Source: Plasmopara viticola (taxonomy: Eukaryota > Oomycota > Peronosporomycetes > Peronosporales > Peronosporaceae). From it: a DNA stretch of 64,000 nt. The position numbers and the translations under genes were made by a program. Of the stretch, positions 39,855 to 50,646 are shown one piece after another. The stretch lies in the NCBI GenBank assembly GCA_001695595.3, contig MBPM02000085.1, positions 124,001-188,000 of the forward strand, read 5' to 3'. The first letter of the stretch is position 1; each line of letters begins with the position of its first letter. Under the pieces are notes generated by a model. It worked only from the letters and a program-made list of their open reading frames with translations. It searched no databases and was not told the origin of the DNA.

Positions 39855-41212
39855 ATGAGCCCAAGCTCCGCCAACTCTGCCCCCGACACCGACTACACTT
39901 TCGCTATGAACATCGCCGCCGCCACCAACTCACGCATCAACAAGTTCGATGGAACAAACTTCCACACATGGAAGTTCAAGATGCAGATGGTGCTTGAGGA
40001 GCGGGACCTATGGGAGGTAGCGAGTGGGGAAGTCAAGATGGAGGACTTGACAACGGCCTTGGACCAGCTGACGTTTAAGCGCAAGTCAAGAAAGGCGCTT
40101 GCGATCATCTGTCTCGCGATGGAAGATTCGCAGCTGCCTCTTGTGCGCTCGGCAACTGGAGCGCATGATGCATGGTCACGGCTCGAAGGCCACTTCAAGA
40201 AGAAGAGCTTAGCGAACAAGCTCTTTCTTCGTCGTCGTTTCTTCACGGCCAAGATGGACGAAGGTGATGATGTGCTCGCGCATATCAACAAGATGTAGAC
40301 TCTGGCGGAACAGCTCGACGCAGTGGGCGCTCCGGTAACAGAGGATGACTTGGTGATCACGCTTCTTGGGAGTTTGAGTGAGTCATTTTCATTTCTTATA
40401 ACAGCTTTGGAGTCGAGATCGGACTCGCTGTCGTGGGAGCTCGTGACATCTCGACTATTGCATGAAGACATGAAACGAAAGGAACAAGGTATTAGGGCCG
40501 ATGGAGTTGCGCATGGTCAAGGGCAAGCATTTTTGGCGAATGACTACAGCAAGCGTAAGGGTGGGCGACCAGTGCAAAAGGTCAGCGCGTGCCACTACTG
40601 TGGGGAACAAGGACATTGAATTGCCAAGTGTCCAGTTCGAATTCGAGAATGGTGAGCGACAGAAATCGCAACGAGCGAATATCGCGCAAGTCGATGATGA
40701 CAACGGCGTTTTTCTCTTTTCGGCTGGAGACAGCATTCTCAAATCGGGTGAAGTGTGGCTGATTGACTCTGGAGCGACGCAGCACATGACGAGTTCCAAG
40801 AAATTCATGCGAAATTTCAAGACAATTACGCCGAGGGATGTGCATCTTGCAGACGATGGAGTAGTGCAAGCGATTGGGTCCGGCGACATCGTGATGTCAA
40901 TGCACACTCCACATGGTGTAAAGAAGGGACTGCTTACTGGTGTGTGGTATATCCCAAAGCTTTCTCGAAATTTATTTTCAGTCGGCCGGTGTACGAAGGA
41001 TGTTGGCGCCGTGACGTTCGAACATGAAGGTTGTTTTGCTATGACAAAGGGCTTCAAGTGGAAGCTTGGTGCTCGCGAAGGCAAAGGCCTGTTCAAGCTT
41101 TGCATGACGCCACTTCTTCCGGATGAGACTAATGGGATAACTTCGTCGGGATGCCATGGGGACACCAATTCGTACCTCTGGCACCTTCGATTTGGTCATA
41201 TTAGCTATGGTT
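39855..41212 (+). pseudogene. gag-pol: A1-2 gag/protease with stops and a frameshift
   Basis: Gag starts MSPSSANSAPDTDY. TAG at 40296-40298 replaces a Lys codon and TGA at 40617-40619 replaces the Trp of the CCHC region (GHW). Two bases are missing near 40643 (CGAATTCGAGAATGG against CGAATTCGCGAGAATGG). The protease IDSGATQHM is near 40764. It ends at HISYG where the A1-3 LTR abuts. Confidence 0.9.
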
Positions 41213-41493
41213 TGTTGTAAGACGCACTTGTGCTGTGGATGGCAAAATGCTAAGTGAATATATATTTAAAAGGTCCTTAGTTCACAACTACATGCTACCC
41301 CTAAGCCAATGATTTATCTAAGCCAATCAGAACGACTCACCATCCGGGCGCAATCATCTTCCCATCCCGAAACCGATCTTTTGCCCATCTTGAACCCGCT
41401 CATTCAGTCAGTCATCAATTGATTGCAGATACCCGTACTTACCGATATATAGCCGCTGGTCGAGGCGTTTCTGCGCCAGCATCTTCGACAACA
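41213..41493 (-). repeat. A1-3 3' LTR
   Basis: 281 bp with a single GCGCAATCATCTTCCCATCC unit (plus-strand reading). Confidence 0.92.
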
Positions 41494-41917
41494 CTCCCAC
41501 TCGACTCGACAGCCTTTTGTGCTTGAATGCCGAGCATGCTTCGAAGTTTGCAGAATTGCGTAGCTGGAATTGACTTCGTCATGATATCGGCCAGCATATC
41601 CTGAGTTGGACAGTTTTCAAGCACCACTTGATTGGCTTCAACCTTCTCGCGCACGAAGTGGTATCAAATGTCGATGTGCTTAGTGCGCTTGTGAAACTCC
41701 GGGTTCTTGGCCAGCGCGATCGAGCCTTGATTGTCTTCATAGATCTTGATCGCCTCGTCGTTCCTTGTTTCGCCAAGTTCGCACATAAAGGTCTTAAGCC
41801 ACACTGCTTCTTGTGTAGCCTCTGAAAGCGCCATGTATTCGGCTTCCGTCGATGAAAGTGCCACTGTCCGCTGTTTCTTGCTTCGCCAGCTAACACATCC
41901 GCCGTTTAGCTTGAACA
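41439..41917 (-). pseudogene. gag-pol: A1-3 RNase H C-terminal segment
   Basis: Holds [25 protein letters not shown] and [16 protein letters not shown] (41664-41666) replaces Arg in HIDIRYHF. The tail reads into the LTR to a stop at 41439-41441. It joins 46670 across the A3-4 insertion. Confidence 0.9.
41913..41917. repeat. Target-site duplication of A3-4 (GAACA)
   Basis: GAACA at 41913-41917 is repeated at 46665-46669. Confidence 0.95.
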
Positions 41918-42251
41918 TGCTGAAAAGGTCGAAGTGAGCACTAGTTGGCAAAATGCAAAGTAAATATATTGAATGGTCCTTAGTTCGCAACTACATGCTA
42001 CCTCTAAGCCAATGATTTATCTTAGCCAATCAGAATGACTCACTATCCGGGCGCAATCAACATCCCATCCGGGCGCAATCATCTTCCCATCACGAAACCG
42101 ATCTTTTGCCCATCTTGAACCCGCTCCCTAAATCAGTCATCAACTGATTGCATATACCGGTACTTGCCGGTATGAAGTCGCTGGTCGAGGCGTTTCTTTC
42201 ACGGCATCTTCGACAACACCAGTATCTTGTCGAGGCGCATTCTTGTCAACA
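41918..42251 (-). repeat. A3-4 3' LTR
   Basis: 334 bp, TGTTG to CAGCA on the minus strand. One TACCGGTA palindrome is mutated here (TGCCGGTA in plus-strand reading), which also removes the usual stop codon. Confidence 0.93.
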
Positions 42252-45200
42252 CTCCCACTCGACTCGGCAGTTCTTGAACCTTGTATCCCAAGCATGTTGC
42301 GAAGAAACTTAAACTGCACAGCTGGGATTGGCTTGGTCATCATGTCCGCCTTCATGTCTTTAGTCGAACAGTATTGCAGGACCACTTGACCATCTTCAAC
42401 CTTCTCCCGAACAAAGTGATAGCGAATGTCGATGTGCTTGGTACGCTTGTGGAACTCGGGGTTCTTGGCAAGCGCAATCGAGTCTTGCTTGTCTTCGTAA
42501 ATCTTGACAGGCTCGTTGCTCTTCATTTCATCAAGCTCGCATAGGAATGCTTTAAGCCAGATCGCCTCTTGAACAGCTTCTGTCAGCGCCATGTACTCTG
42601 CCTCCGTTGACGAGAGCGCAACCGTTCTTTGTTTCTTGCTTCTCCAGCTGATGCACCCTGAATTCATTGTAAACGCGTAACCACTTGTACTTCGTCGAGT
42701 ATTAGCATCGCCAGCCCAGTCCGCGTCAGAAAAACCTTGCAGCTTGTCCTTGCTTGATTTGTCGAACTTGATTCCATGTGTAGTCGTGCCTTGAATGTAC
42801 CGGAACACGCGCTTGAGAGCTTGCCAATGCGTAGGGCATGGATCAGCAGCAAATTGAGAAAGAACTCCCACTGCAGCGGCGAGGTCCGGCCGCGTACCGA
42901 CCATGAGATACATGAGGCACCCAACCGCATTTCGGTACGGAACATTTGCCATCGTTGTACTGTGCTGGCAGCCGCCCTCGCACATTGTCTTCGTCAGCTT
43001 GAGGCCAGGCTCTTGGGGTGTCTTGACCGGGTTGCTGTTCACCATGCCGAACTTCGTCAAAATGTCTTTGGCGAACTTGGTCTGACGCATTGCCACAATA
43101 CCAGCAGAACGATCCTGTTCAATTTCGATGCCCAGAAAATACTTGAGATCACCTAAGTCAGTCATTTCGAAACGCTCGCTTAGTGCTTGCTTACTTGACT
43201 TGAGCATCCTGTCGTCACTGCTCGCGAGAACCAAATCATCATCGTAAAGAGCCACAAAAATCATGTGCTGGTCATCTCGCTTCACGTACACACAATGATC
43301 GGCTTCGCACTTCTTGAATCCCAGCATAATCATGAACTTGTCAATCGTCTGATTCCACATACGAGGTGACTGTTTCAATCCGTAAAGCGACCGCTTGAGC
43401 TGACAAACATGATCTGGCTGGCGTTCGTCCTCGTAACCTTGTGGCTGAACCATGTAAATGTCTTCATCGAGAGACCCATTCAAGAAGGCTGTCTTGACAT
43501 CCATCTGGTGCACTTTAAGTCCGTACTTGGCTGTCAAACTGAGGAGAATCCGTATTGAAGTAAACTTGGCCACCGGTGCAAATGTTTCATCATAGTCGAT
43601 ACCGTGCTTTTGCGAAAATCCTTTGGCGACAAGTCGAGCCTTGAATCGCTCGATCCCTCCTGCTTGATTCTCCTTGACTCGAAACACCAATCGACAGCCA
43701 ATAGCTTTTCGTCCTTGAGGCAACGGCACCAACGACCATGTCTTGTTTTTGCGGAGGGAGTCGATTTCCGAGTCGCATGCCTCTTTCCACTTGGCCGCGT
43801 TGCTAGATTCCATTGCCGACTTGTACGTAGTTGGCACTTCTCCCACTGATTCTACAACAAAGGCCGCTTCAAAATCGCCATCCCGTGAGCCACTGCTGAC
43901 ATCTCGTCCAGTGACATCTGTGGTCGGCTTTGGCGCTTGGGCCTTGGGGAGTCTGCAACCTTCTCTAGCGATCGCGACCGCTGAATGCGCTTGCTTCCTG
44001 GTTCGACCTCCACATCCGGAGCCGAAACTTCTTCTTGCTCGCAGTCAGTCCCGTTAGATCCTGCCGAACAATCGCTTGCATCATCTTGAATAATCACTTC
44101 ATTGCTGTCATAACTTCGTCTCCCACTGTCGAAGACATCCTCCATGAACTGTGCGTCGCGGCTCACAAATACTCGACCACTCACAATTTCTTCAAAGCGG
44201 TACGCTTTTTCGTGATCCGAGTAACCAAGAAATCGGCACCGCACCGATCGAGCATCAAACTTGGTCCGTTTTTCCTTCGGCACTTGAACGTACGCGTGGC
44301 AACCAAAAACCTTAAGGTTTGCCAGAAGCGGTTTCTTGCCGGTCCAAATTTGATGAGGTGACATGTCGGACTTGATAGCGCGCGTTGGGCACCGATTCCA
44401 TAGGAAAGTGGCAGTCATGACGGCTTCACCCCAGTAAGACTTCGGCAAGTTGGCGTGCTCTAGCATACAGAGCGCATTCCACAAGCGTCCGATTCATTCG
44501 CTCTGCAACGCCATTTAGCTGGGGTGTGTACGGCGGTGTCAATTTCTGTACAATACCACGCTCTGCACAGAACTTCGTCATGGCGCCGTTCACGTATTCT
44601 CCGCCATTATCGCAACGAAGTGTCTTGACGCGGCGGCAAGTTTGGTTTTCCGCTAGCGCAACAAATTCTGCAAACTTGTCGGATACTTCAGACTTGTTTC
44701 TGAGCAAGAAGGCAACGCAAAAATGCGACTTTTCGTCAACAAATGTAACGAAATAGCGCTTGCCTCCAAACGTTGGTGATTGCATGGGACCGCACACGTC
44801 GCTGTGAATAGTCTCCAACACATGTTTGGCACGACTTGGGGAGGAGTTCATATAGCTCACCCGCGTCTGTTTGCCCAGCGCACAGCCCTCGCATGTTTCC
44901 CACTGAGTAGCTGTCTTGAGGTTGATACCAAATCCATACTTCTTCTTGACAATGGCATCTAGACCGCCGTAACCAATGTGGCCAAGTCGAAGGTGCCAGA
45001 GGTACGACGTGGTGTCCCCATGGCATCCCGACGAACTGGTCACATTGGCTGCGTCAACATTGACAGGCGTCATGCAGAGCCTGAACAAACCCTTGCCTTC
45101 GCGAATACCAAGCTTCCAACGGACACCTTTAGCTTCGGCAAAACATCCATCGCGCTCAAACGTGACCGGACCAACATCCTTCGTAAAGCGTCCAACGGAA

Positions 45201-46327
45201 AAAAGATTGCGCGAAAGCTTTGGGATGTGCCACACTGTAGTAAGCACACCCTTCTTGAGTCCGCGCGGAGTAGCCATAGACATAACAATGTCACCCGTGC
45301 CCACTGCCTGAACCACTCCATCATCTGCAAGATGCACGTCCATCGGTGAGATTGTCTTGTAATTCTTCATGTACTCTCGCGAGTACGTCATGTGCTGCGT
45401 CGCACCCGAGTCGACCAGCCACACAGAACTTGACTTGGTGGTACTCCCACCAACCGAAAACAAAAATTCGCCAGAGTAATCCTCACTCTGCGCGACATTA
45501 GCGCGTTGCGTCCTTTGACGCTCTCCATTCTCTCGAATTCGAGCCGGACATTTTGCGATCCAGTGCCCTTGCTCGCCACAGTAGTGGCAGGTACTCGTGG
45601 GCTTCATTGAGACTTGTCGTCCCTTGCGCCGTCCATTGTCCGCTGACACGAATGCTTGCACCTGACCGTGCACGGCTCCATCGACGCCGCCATCGTGTTC
45701 CTTGCGCTTCATATCCTCGTGAAGCAGCCGAGACGTCACAAGCTCCCAAGACAGCGAGTCGGCTCTTGACTCCAATGCTGTAATGAGAAATGCGAACGAC
45801 TCACTGAGACTTGCAAGAAGCGTGATCACCAAGTCGTCCTCGCTTACTGGAGCACCAACCGCGTCGAGTTGCTCCGCTAGAGTCTTCATCTTGTTGATAT
45901 GCGCGAGCACATCCTCACATTCTTCCATCTTGGCCGTGAAGAAACGACGACGAAGAAAGAGCTTATTGGCCAAACTCTTCTTCTCGAAATGTCCCTCGAG
46001 CCTTGACCATGCATCGTGCGCACCACTTGACGACCGGACCAGTGGCAGTTGCGAGTCTTCCATCGCAAGACAGATTATCGCTAGCGCTTTCCGAGACTTC
46101 CTTTTGTAAGTCGACTGATCCATCGCATTCGTGCAGTGCTCCAGCTTGATCTCACCACTTGCGACTTCCCACAGGTCCTTCTCCTCCAGCACCATCTGCA
46201 TCTTGAACTTCCAGGTGTGAAAGTTGGTGCCGTCGAACTTGTTGATTCGACATGGCATAGACGCGTCCATGGTGGCGAAGGCAGAGTCAGAGAAGGGGGA
46301 GACAGAGTCGGCGGGGCTTGGGCTCAT
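42140..46327 (-). pseudogene. gag-pol: A3-4 gag-pol with two frameshifts and a YDDD motif
   Basis: Starts MSPSPADSVSPF in the primer-binding site (46320-46331). Gag, CCHC, protease and integrase are open to about 44470. There two bases are missing beside VECARC, then one base near 43890 (SAVAHGDGD region). From 43846 the RT and RNase H are open. The RT catalytic motif is YDDD (43235-43246) in place of YVDD, through one base change in a Val codon. The normal stop is lost, so the protein would run about nine residues further to 42140. Confidence 0.93.
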
Positions 46328-46331
46328 AACC

Positions 46332-46664
46332 TGCTGAAAAGGTCGAAGTGAGCACTAGTAGGCAAAATGCAAAGTAAATATATTGAATGGTCCTTAGTTC
46401 GCAACTACATGCTACCTCTAAGCCAATGATTTATCTAATCCAATCAGAATGACTCACTATCCGGGCGCAATCATCATCCCATCCGGGCGCAATCATCTTC
46501 CCATCACGAAACCGATCTTTTGCCCATCTTGAACCCGCCCCTTAATCAGTCATCAGCTGATTGCAGATACCGGTACTTACCGGTATGAAGTCGCTGGTCG
46601 AGGCGTTTCTTTCACGGCATCTTCGACAACACCAGTATCTTGTCGAGGCGCATTCTTGTCAACA
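46332..46664 (-). repeat. A3-4 5' LTR
   Basis: 333 bp with the same CAGCA terminus as its partner, consistent with both LTRs being copied from one template, then diverging at about ten positions. Confidence 0.93.
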
Positions 46665-46669
46665 GAACA

Positions 46670-49600
46670 AATATCCGCTTGTGCTTCTGCGAGACTCAAT
46701 GTCTCCAGCCCAATCTGCATCTGAATAGCCCATTAGCTTGGCGGTGCCGTTGCGCGTAAATTCGAGTCCATGTGTTGGTGTTGCTTGAAGATACCGCAAT
46801 ACGCGCTTGAGAGCTTGCCAGTGTGTTGGACAGGGATCAGACGCAAATTGGCTGAGGGCGCCTATTGCCGCAGCGAGGTCCGGACGTGTCGCCACCATCA
46901 AGTACATGATAGCTCCAACAGCACTTTGGTAAGGCACATTCTTCATGGTTTCTTCATGTTTGCAGCCGCCCTCGCACATGTTCTTCTTCAACTTAAATCC
47001 AGGGTCTTGGGGCGTCCTCACAGGCTTACTTTCTTGCATGCCGAACTTGATTAGTATTGAGTTCAGGAAATTCGTTTGCCGCATCGTCGCTTGGCCAGCC
47101 TTGTGGTCGACCTTGATCTCAACACCGAGAAAATACCTGAGTTCACCAAGATCTGTCATCTCAAACCGATTGCTCAGCATGCGCTTAGTCGATTCAATGA
47201 GCTCTTCGTTGCCACTTGCGGTGATAAGGTCGTCGACGTAAAGAACCACAAAAGCCATGTCACCATTACCATTCCGTTTGACGTACACACAATGGTCTGA
47301 GTTGCACTTGATAAAACCAATCTTGAGCATGAAATCATCAATGGTTTGGTTCCACATGCGAGGTGGCTGTTTTAAGCCGTACAACGATCGCTTGAGCTTG
47401 CAAACGTAGTCGGGGTGAGTTGCGTCAACGTATCCGTCCGGCTGTGTCATATAGATGTCTTCATCGAGCATACCGTTCAGAAACGCTGTCTTCACATCCA
47501 TTTGGTGAAGCAAAAGATTGTACCTGGCTGCCAAACTCAGCACGATCCGAATCGAGGTGAACTTGGCCACAGGTGCGAAAGTTTCCTCATAGTCGATGCC
47601 AAACTTCTGCGAAAAACCCTTTGCAACCAGTCGAGCCTTGTATCGCTCAACTCGACCATCCTGGTTTTCTTTGACACGAAACACCCATCTGCAGCCGATA
47701 GCTTTGCGTCCTTTTGGCAGTTGCACGATATCCCAAGTGTCATTTTTAAACAGCGAGTCGATCTCCGAGTCACATGCTGCTTTCCATTTGCTTGCGTTCT
47801 TGGATTCCATAGCCGACTTGAACGTAGTTGGCATATCTCCCCCTGAATCCATGACGTAAGCAGCTTCAAATTTTGAGCCATCTTGAGCTGCTGCTGACAT
47901 CTCATCAAGGCCTTGGTTTCTGCTATACCGAGTAGAGTGCGTGTTGTGCTGTGCGAACCGCTTGGCATTTCTTGTCTCAGTAGCCTTCTCCAACGAATCC
48001 GTTCGCTGGTGTCTCTTGTTACCACTTTTATCGCTTTCCTCCATTTCCGCATCATCGTTTTGAACTTGGTCCTCATGCTGCGAGTCCTCATCCGTTGTAT
48101 TTTCATCATGTATGTAGACTTCCTCTTGACGACAATCACGCTTTCCAATGTTGAAGACGTCTTCCATGAATTGCGCGTCTCGGCTTACCAGCACACGACC
48201 ACTCTTGATTTCCTCGAACCAATACGCTTTTTCATGATCCGAATATCCGATAAATCGACAGCGAATCGATCGGGCATCAAACTTTGCGCGCTTTTCTTTA
48301 GGCACCGTCACATACGCATGACAGCCAAAGGCTTTCAGATTCGCAAGCAATGGCTTCTTTCCCGTCCAAGCTTGATATGGCGAAATGTCTTGATTGAAAG
48401 TACGCGTTGGACACCGATTTCGAAGACACATAGCCGTCATGACTGCTTCACCCCAGTACACCTTCGTCAATCCAGCATGCTCCATCATGCAGCGTGCACA
48501 TTCCACCAATGTTCTGTTCATTCGCTCCGCCACTCCTTTAAGCTGAGGAGTATAGGGCGGCGTAAATTTCTGCACGATTCCATGATTGCTGCAAAACTTG
48601 GCCATTTCGCTCGAAGTGTACTCTCCGCCATTATCACTGCGAAGCGTTTTCACTCGCTTTCCTGTTTGGTTTTCGGCAAGAACGACAAAATTTGCGAATT
48701 TCGCGGCTACTTCCGACTTGTTTCTCAGCAAGTAAACCATGCAAAAGTGTGACTTGTCATCAATAAATGTGACAAAGTAACGCTTTCCACCAATAGTCGA
48801 TGTCTGCATCGGCCCACACACATCGCTGTGAATTACCTCAAGCAGTTGCTTTGAACGGCTTGGTGACAAATTTGAGAAACTCACTCTCGTTTGTTTACCG
48901 AGTGAGCACCCGTCACACTTCCACTGTATTACTGAACCCATGTCAAGTCCGTAGCCAATCTTTTTCTTGATCATAGTGTCGAGACCACCATAGCTAATAT
49001 GACCAAATCGAAGGTGCCAGAGGTACGAATTGGTGTCCCCATGGCATCCCGACGAAGTTATCACATTAGCCTCATCCGGAAGAAGTGGCGTCATGCAAAG
49101 CTTGAACAGGCCTTTGCCTTCGCGAGCACCAAGCTTCCACTTGAGGCCCTTTGTCATAGCAAAACAACCTTCATGTTTGAACGTCACGGCGCCAACATCC
49201 TTCGTAAGCCGGCCGACTGAAAATAAATTTCGAGAAAGCTTTGGGATATACCACACACCAGTAAGCAGTCCCTTCTTTACACCATGTGGAGTGTGCATTG
49301 ACATCACGATGTCGCCGGACCCAATCGCTTGCACCACTCCATCGTCTGCAAGATGCACGTCCCTCGGCGTAATTGACTTGGAATCTTGCATAAATTTCTT
49401 GGAACTTGTCATGTGCTGCGTCGCTCCAGAGTCAATCAGCCACACTTCACCCGATTTGGGAATGCTGTCTCCAGCCGAAAAGAGAAAAACGTCGTTGTCA
49501 TCATCGACTTGCGCGATATTCGCTCGTTGCGATTTCTGTCGCTCACCATTCTCGAATTCGAACAGGACACTTGGCAATCCAATGTCCTTGTTCCCCACAG

Positions 49601-50342
49601 TAGTGGCACGCGCTGACCTTTTGCACTGGTCGCCCACCCTTACGCTTGCTGTAGTCATTCGCCAAAAACGCTTGCCCTTGACCATGCGCAGCTCCATCGG
49701 CCCCAATACCTTGTTCCTTTCGTTTCATGTCTTCACGCAATAGTCGAGATGTCACAAGCTCCGACAACAGCGAGTCCGATCTCGACTCCAAAGCTGTTAT
49801 AAGAAATGAAAATGACTCACTCAACTCCCAAGAAGCGTGATCACCAAGTCATCCTCTGTTACCGGAGCGCCCACTGCGTCGAGCTGTTCCGCCAGAGTCT
49901 TCATCTTGTTGATATGCGCGAGCACATCATCACCTTCGTCCATCTTAGCCGTGAAGAAACGACGATGAAGAAAGAGCTTGTTCGCTAAGCTCTTCTTCTC
50001 GAAGTGGCCTTCGAGCCGTGACCATGCATCATGCGCTCCAGTTGCCGAGCGCACAAGAGGCAGCTGCGAATCTTCCATTGCGAGATAGATGATCGCAAGC
50101 GCCTTTCTTGACTTGCGCTTAAACGTCAGCTGGTCCAAGGCCGTTGTCAAGTCCTCCATCTTGACTTCCCCACTCGCTACCTCCCATAGGCCCCGCTCCT
50201 CAAGCACCATCTGCATCTTGAACTTCCATGTGTGGAAGTTTGTTCCATCGAACTTGTTGATGCGTGAGTTGGTGGCGGTGGCGATGTCCATAGCGAAAGC
50301 GTAGTCGGTGTCGGGGGCAAAGTTGGCGGAGCTTGGGCTCAT
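46670..50342 (-). pseudogene. gag-pol: A1-3 gag-pol from start to RNase H, frameshifted in gag
   Basis: The start ATG (50342-50340) sits in a primer-binding site with one change (GGCTATGAGCCC). Frameshifts occur near 49822 (one base missing in LLGSLSESF) and near 49556 (the two-base deletion shared with A1-2). From there a long open stretch covers protease (IDSGATQHM), integrase (HSDVCGPM, SDNGGEY, VAERMNR), the acidic linker, RT with YVDD near 47230-47241 and the start of RNase H ([13 protein letters not shown]). The lesions disrupt capsid-to-pol translation. Confidence 0.92.
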
Positions 50343-50346
50343 AGCC
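50335..50346 (-). other. A1-3 primer-binding site, one mismatch
   Basis: GGCTATGAGCCC on the minus strand in place of GGTTATGAGCCC. The start codon is kept, and one pair to the tRNA-Met anticodon arm is weakened. Confidence 0.8.
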
Positions 50347-50646
50347 TGTTGTAAGAAGCACTTGTGCTGTAGATGGCAAAATGCAAAGTGAATAAATTTA
50401 AAAGGTCCTTAGTTCGCAACTACATGCTACCTCTAAGCCAATGATTTATCTAAGCCAATCAGAGAGACTTACAATCGTGACGCAATCATCTTCCCATCCG
50501 GGCGCAATCATCTTCCCATCCTGAACCGATCTTTTGCCCATCTTGAACCCGCTCATTCAGTCAGTCATCAATTGATTGCAGATACCCGTACTTACCGAAA
50601 TATAGCCGCTGGTCGAGGCGTTTCTGCGCCAGCATCTTCGACAACA
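50347..50646 (-). repeat. A1-3 5' LTR
   Basis: 300 bp with two tandem units (CGTGACGCAATC then CGGGCGCAATC in plus-strand reading). It resembles the partial A1-4 LTR at 60822 more than its own partner. Confidence 0.92.

Larger units (their letters stand above)
39572..41212 (+). mobile_element. A1-2: 5' third of an A1 element, truncated
   Basis: 5' LTR 39572-39850, primer-binding site 39851-39862 and gag/protease to 41212, where the minus-strand A1-3 LTR starts. It forms an inverted repeat of about 1.6 kb with the 5' end of A1-3 (about 49005-50646), and both carry the same two-base deletion after the zinc knuckle. Confidence 0.9.
41918..46664 (-). mobile_element. A3-4: full-length A3 element nested in A1-3
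   Basis: 4747 bp with LTRs 41918-42251 and 46332-46664 (about ten differences, so not recent) and a perfect duplication GAACA (41913-41917 and 46665-46669). gag-pol is complete in extent but has two frameshifts and an altered RT active site. Confidence 0.96.
41213..50646 (-). mobile_element. A1-3: A1 element (hybrid), split by A3-4
   Basis: 3' LTR 41213-41493, body 41494-41917 and 46670-50346, 5' LTR 50347-50646. Flanks do not match: TGGTT (41208-41212) on the left, CTTTT (50647-50651) on the right. The right flank is an insertion edge in A4-5. The two LTRs differ in length (281 against 300 bp) by one tandem unit. Both facts point to recombination between two A1 copies. Confidence 0.9.
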
